The position numbers and the translations under genes are program-made. DNA of 64,000 nucleotides. Source: Blautia faecis (GTDB lineage Bacteria > Bacillota > Clostridia > Lachnospirales > Lachnospiraceae). Below are positions 8,979 to 18,677 of this stretch, piece by piece. The first letter of the stretch is position 1; each line of letters starts with the position of its first letter. The notes under the pieces were generated by a model. That model was given only the letters and a program-made list of their open reading frames with translations, had not been told where the DNA came from and searched no databases. The stretch covers positions 1-64,000 of the forward strand of contig NZ_JAJCIA010000017.1 of NCBI RefSeq assembly GCF_020554845.1, read 5' to 3'.

Positions 8979-11426
8979 TTATGGGGTTACCTTGCTGGTC
9001 ATATCCAGAAGATGGCTGACTGCATTCTCAAGCTCTCTGCGAGTCACACGCTTTTCCTGTACCCCCTTTAATATCTGGGCAATTACAGGAGGGCCTCCTG
9101 GCATGACAATATCGTTTCCAGCAGCAACAGCATCTGCTCCGTCTGTTACAATATCCATATCCCCCCAGTCGGTTACCACAGCTCCCTCAAATCCCCATTC
9201 TTCACGAAGAATATGGGTGCACAGATCTTTATTTGCTCCTGCAAAAATACCATTTATCTTATTAAAAGATGTCATAATACACGCAACCTTAGCATCACGA
9301 ACCAGCATCTCAAAGGGCTTTAAATAAATTTCCCGGGCTGTGCGCTCTGTCAGGATCGAATCTACTGCATCATAATTTTTTCTGCTGCTTCCCCTGCGGA
9401 ATGTTTCCTGCTCATTTACTGCAAAATGCTTCGGACATACCAGCACCGGATGATTCTCCTGTACACCCTTGGTTATCTCACAGGCACATATTCCAGTTAA
9501 ATAAGGATCTTCTGAAAAATATTCAAAATTTCTTCCGCAAAGAGGATTCCTGTGTAAGTTTACAGCTGGTGCAAGCCATATATCCACTTGCTTTCTCTCG
9601 CATTCTTCCCCTATAGCATTTCCAAATTCATACCAGAGTTTTTTGTCAAATGCGCAGGCGATCAGCATTTCCGTTGGCCATGCTGTCTCTCCGATTCCAG
9701 CTGGTCCGTCTTTATAAAAAACAGACTTGATACCCTTTTCCTCAATCGCAGGAGAAACATATCCGGCATATCCAACCGGATGGCTGTTCGTGGTCAGAGG
9801 TGTCCCGTTTTCATCTAAAATTGTAGAAGGTTTACTCAGATCTCCTGCTGCTGCAAAAGGAATTCCAGGTCCGTATCCCACACAAAGGGCAGCCAGTTCT
9901 TCTATGGAAAATCCAGAAAAATTTCTTGTTTGCACTTTACAGTTATGTACTTCTGCTGCTTTTTTCTGTTGATTTCCTTTTTTAACTGTATCTACTCTCT
10001 CTGTTCTCTCTATTACGTCCGCTATTTTCGTCGTTCCATCAGGTTTTTTATCCTTTGTTAAAAATTTAAGCTTTCCACAGTTACAGGATGCTAACATCAG
10101 GCAATTCTCACATTGCTCCAGAACATAATCCTGTTCTGTTTGCATAAATTTTCCACAGACCGTATTTCTGGAAGAGTTTCCCACACGCAGTGCATACTCC
10201 CCTTTTTCCAGCACCCATGCGGCTCGCTCTTCTTCATATACCGCCAGTTCTTTCCATGGAATTGTAATGCTAAGCACTTCCTCTTCACCAGGAGCCAGCT
10301 GAGAGGTTTTTTCAAAACCTCCCAGAGCCTGCATCGGATGCTCACATCCTTCCTGATCCATTTTTGACCAATAGACCTGGGCTACTTCTTTTCCCGGCAC
10401 AGCTCCTGTATTTTTCACACGGACAACAACTTTTATACCGTCTTTTTTCTTTTGGGTACCTGTTTCTGTAATTTCAAATGTCGTGTATGATAATCCGTAT
10501 CCAAACGGGAATAACACATTTTTCTGAAAAGTATCAAAATACCGGTAACCTGCATAAATGTTCTCCCAGTAAACCGTTACAGGACTTTTCTCAAATCCCC
10601 TGCTGCCATTTTCCTCTGCGGATAATCCATAATCCTCATACGTCATGATCTGATCCGGATGTTCCTTATCCCATGAAAAATGTGCAGATGAAGGATAGTC
10701 GTTATAATCTTCTGCAATAGTCACTGTCATTTTTCCAGATGGGTTCACTTTTCCAGAAAGAATTCTGCCCAGGGCAACCGCACCTCTTTCCCCGGGAATT
10801 CCAAGAAACAATACACTTTTGATGCTGTCATACTTTTTCAGCCATGCCAGATCGATCAGACCATTTACATTTAATATAACCACAACTTTGGTAAACTGAC
10901 TGCATACTATGTCTACCAGTTTTTCTTCTTCCCTTGTCAGGTAATAGTCTTCTGTCAAATGCCGGTCACATTCCTCACCACCGGAATTTCTTCCCAGAAC
11001 GATCACTGCGGTATCTGTTTTTTCCGCTGCCTGTTGAAGCAGATACTCTGGCACTTCATATTCTTTAAGCGGAGCACGGTACTTTCCAAATATTTCATAC
11101 ATGATTCCACAGTTCATAGCCTCATTTACTTTCGTCCAGTCAAAAGTATCCTCTTCAGAAACCTTTTCCTCTTTCAGCTTATATGTGTAGAATCCCTTTA
11201 ATAAAGCTTCCGGAATAATACTGTTTTTTTCACACTCGTCAAGAATCGTAGGACAGCCGGCAATATGAGCCCCACCTGAACCGTTTCCGGAATACAGCAT
11301 TCCAATCTGTGCTCTTCCGAAGAATGCCACATCTTTCTGTCCGACAAATGGAAGAAGATTATCTTCGTTTTTTAGCAGTACCACAGATTCTTCTACTATT
11401 TTTTCTGCAACTTTTTTTTGATTCAT
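8979..11426 (-). CDS. GH3 glycoside hydrolase with permuted domain order
   Basis: An 815-residue beta-glycosidase. The usual order is swapped: the alpha/beta sandwich and fibronectin-III-like domains come first (residues 1 to about 440; G-Y-G-L-S-Y-T-T-F near 325), and the (beta/alpha)8 catalytic barrel comes last. The nucleophile Asp lies in V-V-T-D-W-G-D near residue 752, and W-L-A-P-A-V-N-L-H-R-N-P-L-C-G-R-N-F-E-Y marks the barrel. This layout is known from ruminal BglA enzymes. There is no signal peptide, so it acts on imported beta-glucosides or xylosides. It follows the GH94 gene by 22 bases and precedes the sensor kinase. Confidence 0.93.
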   Translation of the reverse strand: MNQKKVAEKIVEESVVLLKNEDNLLPFVGQKDVAFFGRAQIGMLYSGNGSGGAHIAGCPTILDECEKNSIIPEALLKGFYTYKLKEEKVSEEDTFDWTKVNEAMNCGIMYEIFGKYRAPLKEYEVPEYLLQQAAEKTDTAVIVLGRNSGGEECDRHLTEDYYLTREEEKLVDIVCSQFTKVVVILNVNGLIDLAWLKKYDSIKSVLFLGIPGERGAVALGRILSGKVNPSGKMTVTIAEDYNDYPSSAHFSWDKEHPDQIMTYEDYGLSAEENGSRGFEKSPVTVYWENIYAGYRYFDTFQKNVLFPFGYGLSYTTFEITETGTQKKKDGIKVVVRVKNTGAVPGKEVAQVYWSKMDQEGCEHPMQALGGFEKTSQLAPGEEEVLSITIPWKELAVYEEERAAWVLEKGEYALRVGNSSRNTVCGKFMQTEQDYVLEQCENCLMLASCNCGKLKFLTKDKKPDGTTKIADVIERTERVDTVKKGNQQKKAAEVHNCKVQTRNFSGFSIEELAALCVGYGPGIPFAAAGDLSKPSTILDENGTPLTTNSHPVGYAGYVSPAIEEKGIKSVFYKDGPAGIGETAWPTEMLIACAFDKKLWYEFGNAIGEECERKQVDIWLAPAVNLHRNPLCGRNFEYFSEDPYLTGICACEITKGVQENHPVLVCPKHFAVNEQETFRRGSSRKNYDAVDSILTERTAREIYLKPFEMLVRDAKVACIMTSFNKINGIFAGANKDLCTHILREEWGFEGAVVTDWGDMDIVTDGADAVAAGNDIVMPGGPPVIAQILKGVQEKRVTRRELENAVSHLLDMTSKVTP

Positions 11427-11448
11427 TCTCTCTATTGCTCCTTACTGG

Positions 11449-13788
11449 TTACTGCTGTGAAATTTTCACTTCGACCTCATGCATCTTTCCATCTCTGAAA
11501 TCTGGCAATACAGATTCCAGGCACGGCTTTCCATCTACAAAAAGACTTCCTTTTCCGTTCTCCACATGCTGTGGATTTTGAATCACAATGTGATAATCGG
11601 CTCCTCTGAAATGTCTTGTCATCTCTGCATTTTCCCATTCTGCCGGAAAACAAGGAACAATTTTTAAGCCTTCATAATCCCTCTTCACACCCATGATTCC
11701 TTCGTATATTCCCATCAGGCACCAGACAGATGTTCCTGTAGTCCAGGACTGATAAGACTTTCCGTAATATCCTGGATGTGTAGAGTAGCAATTGGTAAAG
11801 ACATAAGGTTCAGCACCGGAACGTGAAGAAGGATTTTTCTCACTGTCAGGCATTATTTTCTTTAATGTCTGCAATGCTTTTGATGCTCTTCCCACCTTAC
11901 AATCCATCAGAATCTTAAATCCTGTTGCGTGACAATAAACACCGCCATTTTCAAACAATCCGGGAAGCATTCCTGACATTCTTCCTACATGGGCATCGTA
12001 AATCTGGTAAGGCGGATCGTTCAATGGAAATCCAAAATCCCGCTCCATTTCATCAACGGACCGAAGCAGTTCTGGCAGCTTTTCATCATCTGCTACATCT
12101 GCCAACACAGCCCAGGTCTGGGCATTCAAATAGATTTTACTGCCTTTACTGTCCTTGGTACCTATATCTCCTTTTCTACTCAAAGCTCTAGCATACCAGT
12201 TTCCATTCCATGCCGCCTGATTGATACTGCATTTCATTTTTTTGTACTCTTCTTCCAGGAACTGTGCATATGTATGATCACCTGCATATTCCATCAGATT
12301 TTTCAGTTCCCGAAGTGCCAGACAGAACTGATGGGAAAGCATCACAGATTCTGCCTCTTCATCATCTGTAACATTCAGTGCGTCGTTCCAGTCTGCGAAA
12401 AATATTTTAACCAGACCGTTTTCACCTTTATCTGCAATCAGTCGGTCAACGGCTGCTTTCACATGCTCCAGCACTGTGGCTTCCCCACCATCCTGCCAGG
12501 CTGTCTTTTTTTCCAGCAATGCCAGATTACCAGTTTCTTTGATCAGTTCACATACTGCCCAGATGATCCAGAATGGCTGATCTGAGTAACGGGTATCATC
12601 ATAAGGATACCAGGTCAGTACCGCATGCCCATCACGGAACTGATGTCTCAGACACTCTATAATCTCTTCTTCTGCTTTTTCCTGTCTGTAGTTCAAAAGT
12701 CCGACTGCGATCTGCAGATTATCCCGGACTCCTTTTTTCCCGACAATACAAAAATCAGCCTGCTTTTTCACCCAGTTATTCATAATATGGTTTATTTTTT
12801 CATCCGGTGTCTTAATTGACAGAGAACTGATTTTTTCATAATTGTATGCTGCTGCTTTTTCAAATTCCTGCTGTACTTTTTCCGGGTTTGATCCGTACTG
12901 TTCTACTACTTCAATCGCCTTTTCACATGACTGGCTGATTCCGAACAGCACATGAATTTCTTTTTTCTCACCTGGCTGTAACTGAATTTTATGCTGAAGC
13001 ACTCCTCCAAGGATAAAAAGTGCAGCTTCTGAATTCGTGCAGTCTCTTCCCTGTACCACTACATCTGGCCGCTGAAATAACGCACATGCAGATGCATCCG
13101 GCATTGTTAAGGTCGATAACGAGCCACAAAATTTCGTCAAATCTCCATCATAAGCATATACTGGTTCCGTAGAAGCCAGAAATCCGTGATAATACTCATG
13201 TGGGGCAAACGGATGTGCGGAATCACAGTAAATTCCATTTAATTCTGACTGAAAACCAGTATTCATACAACGGTACATTTCGTAGTATCTTGGATAAGAA
13301 AATCCTTCCAGCGAAAAGCTGACAGCCGAAAACATACTGAGATTGCGTTCCTGTTCTCCCTTATTACAAAGCGTCACTGTCCACATTTCATAAAGTCCCT
13401 TTTGGGGAACAAAAATTCTCCAGGAACCTTCTATTCCATCTTTTTCTGATCGTATTTCTGAATAACTGATGTTGTGTGTACAGCTGTAATTTTCAACTTC
13501 CGCATTTAATGGTCCTTTTCCAATGTTCCAGCAGCTTCCACTTTCATCATCTCTTAAATATATATATCTGGCATCATTTTGATTAATCATGCACATATCT
13601 GCTTTTTCGCTGAGGAAATAGCTCCGGCCATGACCGGTCTGGGAAATCTGGGCGCAATAACGGTCTTCATTCCACAAATAATTATACCAGTGTCTTGGCG
13701 TTGCCGGATCTAGTATCTGACAGCTGTTTCCTTCATCCGTAAACTGATACAGATCAGTGTTTTCCAGCATTTCTACTGATGTCTTCAT
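11449..13788 (-). CDS. GH94 family glycoside phosphorylase
   Basis: A 779-residue cytoplasmic enzyme of the cellobiose/chitobiose phosphorylase family. The N-terminal beta-sandwich (R-H-W-Y-N-Y-L-W-N) is followed by a linker and an (alpha/alpha)6 barrel. The catalytic Asp lies in F-F-A-D-W-N-D-A near residue 466, and the phosphate-binding region is likely around Y-S-T-H-P-G-Y-Y-G-K-S-Y-Q-S-W-T-T-G-T. Phosphorolysis of a beta-disaccharide yields a sugar-1-phosphate and saves ATP. Known GH94 activities include cellobiose, cellobionate, laminaribiose and chitobiose; I cannot choose among them. An AGGAG stands eight bases before the ATG. It lies between GH-A and GH3 genes of the same operon. Confidence 0.92.
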   Translation of the reverse strand: MKTSVEMLENTDLYQFTDEGNSCQILDPATPRHWYNYLWNEDRYCAQISQTGHGRSYFLSEKADMCMINQNDARYIYLRDDESGSCWNIGKGPLNAEVENYSCTHNISYSEIRSEKDGIEGSWRIFVPQKGLYEMWTVTLCNKGEQERNLSMFSAVSFSLEGFSYPRYYEMYRCMNTGFQSELNGIYCDSAHPFAPHEYYHGFLASTEPVYAYDGDLTKFCGSLSTLTMPDASACALFQRPDVVVQGRDCTNSEAALFILGGVLQHKIQLQPGEKKEIHVLFGISQSCEKAIEVVEQYGSNPEKVQQEFEKAAAYNYEKISSLSIKTPDEKINHIMNNWVKKQADFCIVGKKGVRDNLQIAVGLLNYRQEKAEEEIIECLRHQFRDGHAVLTWYPYDDTRYSDQPFWIIWAVCELIKETGNLALLEKKTAWQDGGEATVLEHVKAAVDRLIADKGENGLVKIFFADWNDALNVTDDEEAESVMLSHQFCLALRELKNLMEYAGDHTYAQFLEEEYKKMKCSINQAAWNGNWYARALSRKGDIGTKDSKGSKIYLNAQTWAVLADVADDEKLPELLRSVDEMERDFGFPLNDPPYQIYDAHVGRMSGMLPGLFENGGVYCHATGFKILMDCKVGRASKALQTLKKIMPDSEKNPSSRSGAEPYVFTNCYSTHPGYYGKSYQSWTTGTSVWCLMGIYEGIMGVKRDYEGLKIVPCFPAEWENAEMTRHFRGADYHIVIQNPQHVENGKGSLFVDGKPCLESVLPDFRDGKMHEVEVKISQQ

Positions 13789-13809
13789 AGCAATTTCTCC
13801 TCGTATTTC

Positions 13810-16251
13810 TTATCTTTTTACAGTGAGATGATACTGAATTCCTGGAATCGTGCCATTTACCGCAAACTGTATCTCCCCATTTTCCTCTATTCCTTCAAGC
13901 TGTGCGATTACTTCTCCAACCGGACTTAGTACCTCAAGCTTGGCTTCTTTTGCCTGTACATAAATACAGCCTTCCAGTGTTTCTGCAAACAGCTTTCCTT
14001 TAAATTCTACAGCTGTAAATTCATATGGTATTCCGGGTATTTTCTGTCCAGGATAATATCCGGTTTCATCCATCCCGGTTTCTCCCATTGCAGTAAGAAT
14101 ATATTCCTGCGCCTGATCAAGATTGTTTTCTTCTTTTGCGATCAAAGCCAACGTGATCCGTTTGTTTTCTGCTTTTACCTTTACCATATCAGATAACGAA
14201 ATCAATTCTTTCGGTGCTCCGCTGTAATATCCACAATAAGGAGTCTGAACCGCATAGCAGGCATTTTCCGGATCAAATATAATTTCCCCGGTCTCAGATA
14301 TTAATTTTCCATCAACATAACCAGTTTCCTTTGGAATTACATTCCACTCCTTCATCGCCTGATCCATGATGCGTGCAAAATTTCTGTAATCTCCCTCTCC
14401 TGCAATCTTTGCAATATCATCAAACACAAGCGCCTGCTCCCCAAGATGAACGCCCTGCTCAATCAGCTTCGTTCCCTTAGCTGCTCTTTCCAGCCGGTTT
14501 TTATCTTCATATCTTCTTCCAATATCCCGGTATTTTGACCACGCATAATAAACACTGTGTTTTGCCTCAGATAATCTGGCTCCGTTTAAAAATCCTGCAT
14601 TTACTGCAATATCTCCATTTCCCTGGTAGGTGTCACCAGAATCCAGAAATACGTTGCGCATTGCTGTTACATATGGAAAAAACATAGTCGGCATAGCATG
14701 AAACTCAGGCAGTGTTTTCAGATCGTTCTGGGTATACACTACATCGATGCAATGCTTTGCTTCAGCTACCAGACCTTTCAGAAACATCGACGCCATAAAT
14801 CCCCACTGGCAGATCACAGCCGGATCATTATACACATCAAAGATATTCCGGATTTCATCTGCCGGCTGGTCATCCCAGTTCTCTGAGGTATGATGATTGT
14901 AAAGAATCAATCCATCCCAGTCATTTAGGCATGCATAGGCAACTGTCTGAACAAGTGCAGTGGAATGGAACATATGCTCACCATATTCGTTCCATTCGCT
15001 TAACATAAAAGGCTTTCCTTTTACGATTGCTACAGATGCCAGACTCAACAGGGTAGTTGCCATGGAACCAACGCCCCTCTGCCAGGTCAGAGGATTGGTG
15101 GATACATATTCTACCGGTCCATTTACCATATAAGTATTGTTCATATCAGGCAATAAAAGCGGATGATTGAAATAGCTGTTGTTTTCCATCAGATCTCCAT
15201 CTGTATGTCCATACACATCAGCCGCCCCTGCGATCAGATTACTTGTAACGATCGGAACCTTAACTCCCAAAGAAATAAGATAATCCTTCATATCCCGGTA
15301 AAATTTCCGGTTCATATAAATACCAAACTCCATAAAATCTGCATATCTGGCCGGACTTTCTTCTGTATCCCAAGAACCATTAGGATCGTTAACCGGCTGA
15401 TAAAAACCGCCTGCAATACCACGTACCGTTCCTGCTGCCGGATCTTCCTCTTCTCCTAGCGCACAGCAGCCTTCACAAGTCCATGCTTCTGCAAGTCTTT
15501 TTCTTGTATGATATTTCATTAACAGAAAATGGTTGAAACGAGACTGCACTTCATCCCTGTATGGCTTCATCTGCTCATCGGCATCAGCTCCCATGGCCCA
15601 TTTGATTGCAGAATCCTCGTTGTTGATCTGAACTGTCACAACAGCCGGATCATCTGCAAGTGAGAGTCCTGTATAGGGATTTACATGACAAAGCAGCTCT
15701 TTTGCATATTCCTTCTGCAGCTCTATCATGCGCGCATTATAAATGGCATAACGTTTAATACAGGACGGTGCTCCCCCTGGATAATCCATTTCGTCACCTG
15801 GCTGAAATTCTCTTGCAACAATCAGGTCAACATGCAGATAAATTCCTTTTTCTTTTAATTTCGCAATAAAGTAATCAAAACGGTCCAGCCCTTCTGGATT
15901 GAATTTCCTGCTGTTTCCGTCTGCATAATCCAGAAGTGGGTTATTTACACAGCTGCTCCAGCTTCCAGGTTGCTCACCTACAGGCGCATCTGCTGCATGA
16001 AGACGAATCAGGTTTACTCCCATGCTTGCAAAACGCTCTGCCATTTTTTTCGCAGTTTCATGATCAGGCGTATTGGAACGTGCTGCCACATTAAAGCCAA
16101 GAAAACGGGCTCTTTTTCCATCTTCGAAATACAGATGTCCGTTTCTTGTCTCCACAAATCCGTGTTTTCCGGCAGGTGCGTCTAAAAGGTGAGAGTAATC
16201 CAGAATTCCCTTATTAGGTTCTGCTTTATGTATTCTTAAGTGTTGTCTCAT
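13810..16251 (-). CDS. Clan GH-A (GH5-like) intracellular glycoside hydrolase
   Basis: An 813-residue protein without signal peptide. The N-terminal (beta/alpha)8 barrel is shown by G-F-N-V-A-A-R-S, N-L-I-R-L-H-A-A-D and the acid/base strand V-Q-I-N-N-E-D near residue 211. The likely nucleophile is the Glu of L-S-E-W-N-E near residue 418. The last 250 residues are beta-rich and probably form an accessory sandwich domain. I recognise the clan but not the exact family or substrate; endo- or exo-beta-glycosidase activity on the imported glycan is the best guess. Its ATG overlaps the stop of the upstream GH3 gene by four bases (ATGA), so the two are translationally coupled. Confidence 0.82.
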   Translation of the reverse strand: MRQHLRIHKAEPNKGILDYSHLLDAPAGKHGFVETRNGHLYFEDGKRARFLGFNVAARSNTPDHETAKKMAERFASMGVNLIRLHAADAPVGEQPGSWSSCVNNPLLDYADGNSRKFNPEGLDRFDYFIAKLKEKGIYLHVDLIVAREFQPGDEMDYPGGAPSCIKRYAIYNARMIELQKEYAKELLCHVNPYTGLSLADDPAVVTVQINNEDSAIKWAMGADADEQMKPYRDEVQSRFNHFLLMKYHTRKRLAEAWTCEGCCALGEEEDPAAGTVRGIAGGFYQPVNDPNGSWDTEESPARYADFMEFGIYMNRKFYRDMKDYLISLGVKVPIVTSNLIAGAADVYGHTDGDLMENNSYFNHPLLLPDMNNTYMVNGPVEYVSTNPLTWQRGVGSMATTLLSLASVAIVKGKPFMLSEWNEYGEHMFHSTALVQTVAYACLNDWDGLILYNHHTSENWDDQPADEIRNIFDVYNDPAVICQWGFMASMFLKGLVAEAKHCIDVVYTQNDLKTLPEFHAMPTMFFPYVTAMRNVFLDSGDTYQGNGDIAVNAGFLNGARLSEAKHSVYYAWSKYRDIGRRYEDKNRLERAAKGTKLIEQGVHLGEQALVFDDIAKIAGEGDYRNFARIMDQAMKEWNVIPKETGYVDGKLISETGEIIFDPENACYAVQTPYCGYYSGAPKELISLSDMVKVKAENKRITLALIAKEENNLDQAQEYILTAMGETGMDETGYYPGQKIPGIPYEFTAVEFKGKLFAETLEGCIYVQAKEAKLEVLSPVGEVIAQLEGIEENGEIQFAVNGTIPGIQYHLTVKR

Positions 16252-18677
16252 GTTCTGTCTGCCTCCCTGTAAGCTTTTGCATAGAATCCCCTGTCTGTTC
16301 CTTCCAACCAGCCGTCTTCTGTAACCTTATACTCATCTTTCAAGCGAATATCCTGGGATGAACTTCCCACTTCCACAAGAAATGTTCCTTTTTCCACTTT
16401 CCACTGCATATTCATGTCCAAAAATGCCATCTGACTAGCCTTTACTTCGAATATAACTGTCTGCTTTTCTCCTGGCTCTAAAGTGATTCGCTTAAATCCT
16501 GCCAATTCTTTTACCGGTCTTGCCATACTTGCATAAAGATCTCTCAAATACAGCTGTACCACTTCATCGCCGACCCTGCTGCCCACGTTCTCTACATCCA
16601 CTCTGATCTCAATTGTTTCAAAAGGGCCAATTTCCTTTTTGGAAAGTTTCAGGTCGGAATAGGAAAACTGTGTATAGGAAAGTCCGTGGCCGAAACAATA
16701 TCTTGGTGTGTGTGGCAAATCCACATAATTGGCAAATCCGATGCTTCCAACCTGATCCCAGCAGGAATTGTACTGATGATTGTAATAAACAGGAATCTGT
16801 CCTGCATGATAAGCAGTTGTAACAGGCATTTTACCTCCTGGGTTATATTCTCCAAGCAATACGCTTACAACAGCCTCTGCTCCGGTTTCTGCCGGGCTCC
16901 ATGCCTCCAGGATTCCATCCAGATACTTATCCGCAATATCACTTGAGATCGGTCTTCCGTCAAAATGTACTCCGACCATTGGCTTGCCAAATGCAGCTGC
17001 ACGTTTTATAAATTCGTCCTGTCCTTTTGGCAGATTAATATTGCTTCCATCTACACCTTCTCCCATAGAAGACATGGAGCAGGTTCCGTGTTTGCCTCCT
17101 AATGTAAGGATTACCAGATCTGCCTCTTTTATCTTTTCCAAGGCTTCCTCAAAATGGGATTCATCTTCTCCTGCAATATAATAACCATAAGAATAGCTTA
17201 CCTCTACATCTGGCAGCTTTTCCCGCAGTTCTTCTAAAAGGCTTCTGCAATCCGGCTTCTGCCTTCTCAGGATCTGATCAAACTCCTCTGTTTCATCTGA
17301 CTGGATATTCGTTCCTGGAACTGTTTTGATTTCCTCTGGTTTTGCAACTTTTACCCCACTGACTCCTGCAATGGAATTCGCTATGGCATAAGTGGATTCC
17401 ATCATGCACATATGGGTATATCCACCAAAAAACTTTCTTGCACAGTCTGCATGAGGACCGATTACTGCTATTTTTTTTACGTCGGAGCCAATTGGCAATA
17501 CTCCGTTATTCTTCAGAAGGACCAGCGATTCTTTCGCGGACTGCAGGGATACTTCTCTGTCTGTCTTCTGGGAAAATACACCTTTTAACTCCTCTCCCTG
17601 CAAAGAAAACGGATGTTCAAATAAGCCCATACGGAACTTTGCAGTCAGCACACGCAATACAGCCCGGTTAAGTGCACTGATATCGGCTTTTCCAGTCCGG
17701 AACTTTTCCAGAAACTTCTCTCCAAATCCACTTGGATTCGGAAGTTCCATATCCATTCCGGCTTTCAGGCAAAGCAGTCCGGCATCTTCCAGCGTCTCTC
17801 CAACATGCTGGGAGCCATGGGTATTACCAACTGCACCATAGTCACTGATGCAAAGTCCCTGAAATCCCATTTCATCTCTAAGAAGCTTTGTCAGAAGTCC
17901 ATAAGATGCAGATACCGGTTCCCCATTCACAGTGCAGTAACAAGGCATGATTCCCAGAAGGTCAGACTCCTGGATTGCAGCCTGAAATGGTTTTCCATAA
18001 ATTTCTTCCAGAAGTCTTGGCGGTGTATCACTGACAGCTCCGTGGATTCCTCCATTGGAATTATGGAAAGCCAGAAAATGTTTGGCAACACTTTCTGTTT
18101 TTCTTCCTGCTGTTTCCTTTTTCTGTATTCCTTTTGTATATGCAGCTCCCATTGCAGAAGCAAGGGCCGGATCTTCCCCATAGGTTTCTCCCTGGCGTCC
18201 CATACGGGAATCTCTGGAGATATCCAGAACAGGCGCTAATATGTGGGTAATTCCGCAGGCAGCTTCCTGCCGGCTTACAATTTCTGCGATCTTTTCTTCC
18301 ACTTCCGGATCAAATCCGGCACCACGTCCGATACCTGCCGGAAAGCTGGTGGAATCCTGAATAAATGGGCCGCATAAGCCTTCCATGTGAAAAATTGCAG
18401 GAATGTGATGTTCACTGTTTTCCATTACAATTTCCTGGACTTTTTTCTGCCACGCCGCAACTTCTTCCAATGTCTCCATCCGCCGCATTTCCAATGTGCT
18501 TACTTCTCCAATACCATGCGGTACTCTTTTTGAAATTCCGTCAAAATCTTTATATTCTTCGTCAAAAGGAAAAACACCGGTCAGCTGTGCTGCTTTTTCT
18601 TCCAGACTCATTTCTTCCAGCAGTGCCTTAGCTCTTTTCTCAGGTGCCAGTGATGCGTTTAAGTATTCTTTACTCAT
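16248..18677 (-). CDS. GH3 beta-glucosidase/beta-xylosidase, standard domain order
   Basis: An 809-residue cytoplasmic GH3 enzyme in the usual order: (beta/alpha)8 barrel, alpha/beta sandwich, then fibronectin-III-like domain. The nucleophile is the Asp in C-I-S-D-Y-G-A-V near residue 277. L-A-P-V-L-D-I-S-R-D-S-R-M-G-R and V-A-K-H-F-L mark the substrate pocket. F-G-H-G-L-S-Y-T-Q-F near residue 670 starts the C-terminal domain. It would remove terminal beta-linked glucose or xylose. The start overlaps the GH78 stop by eight bases, with TGGAG seven bases before the ATG. Confidence 0.94.
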   Translation of the reverse strand: MSKEYLNASLAPEKRAKALLEEMSLEEKAAQLTGVFPFDEEYKDFDGISKRVPHGIGEVSTLEMRRMETLEEVAAWQKKVQEIVMENSEHHIPAIFHMEGLCGPFIQDSTSFPAGIGRGAGFDPEVEEKIAEIVSRQEAACGITHILAPVLDISRDSRMGRQGETYGEDPALASAMGAAYTKGIQKKETAGRKTESVAKHFLAFHNSNGGIHGAVSDTPPRLLEEIYGKPFQAAIQESDLLGIMPCYCTVNGEPVSASYGLLTKLLRDEMGFQGLCISDYGAVGNTHGSQHVGETLEDAGLLCLKAGMDMELPNPSGFGEKFLEKFRTGKADISALNRAVLRVLTAKFRMGLFEHPFSLQGEELKGVFSQKTDREVSLQSAKESLVLLKNNGVLPIGSDVKKIAVIGPHADCARKFFGGYTHMCMMESTYAIANSIAGVSGVKVAKPEEIKTVPGTNIQSDETEEFDQILRRQKPDCRSLLEELREKLPDVEVSYSYGYYIAGEDESHFEEALEKIKEADLVILTLGGKHGTCSMSSMGEGVDGSNINLPKGQDEFIKRAAAFGKPMVGVHFDGRPISSDIADKYLDGILEAWSPAETGAEAVVSVLLGEYNPGGKMPVTTAYHAGQIPVYYNHQYNSCWDQVGSIGFANYVDLPHTPRYCFGHGLSYTQFSYSDLKLSKKEIGPFETIEIRVDVENVGSRVGDEVVQLYLRDLYASMARPVKELAGFKRITLEPGEKQTVIFEVKASQMAFLDMNMQWKVEKGTFLVEVGSSSQDIRLKDEYKVTEDGWLEGTDRGFYAKAYREADRT

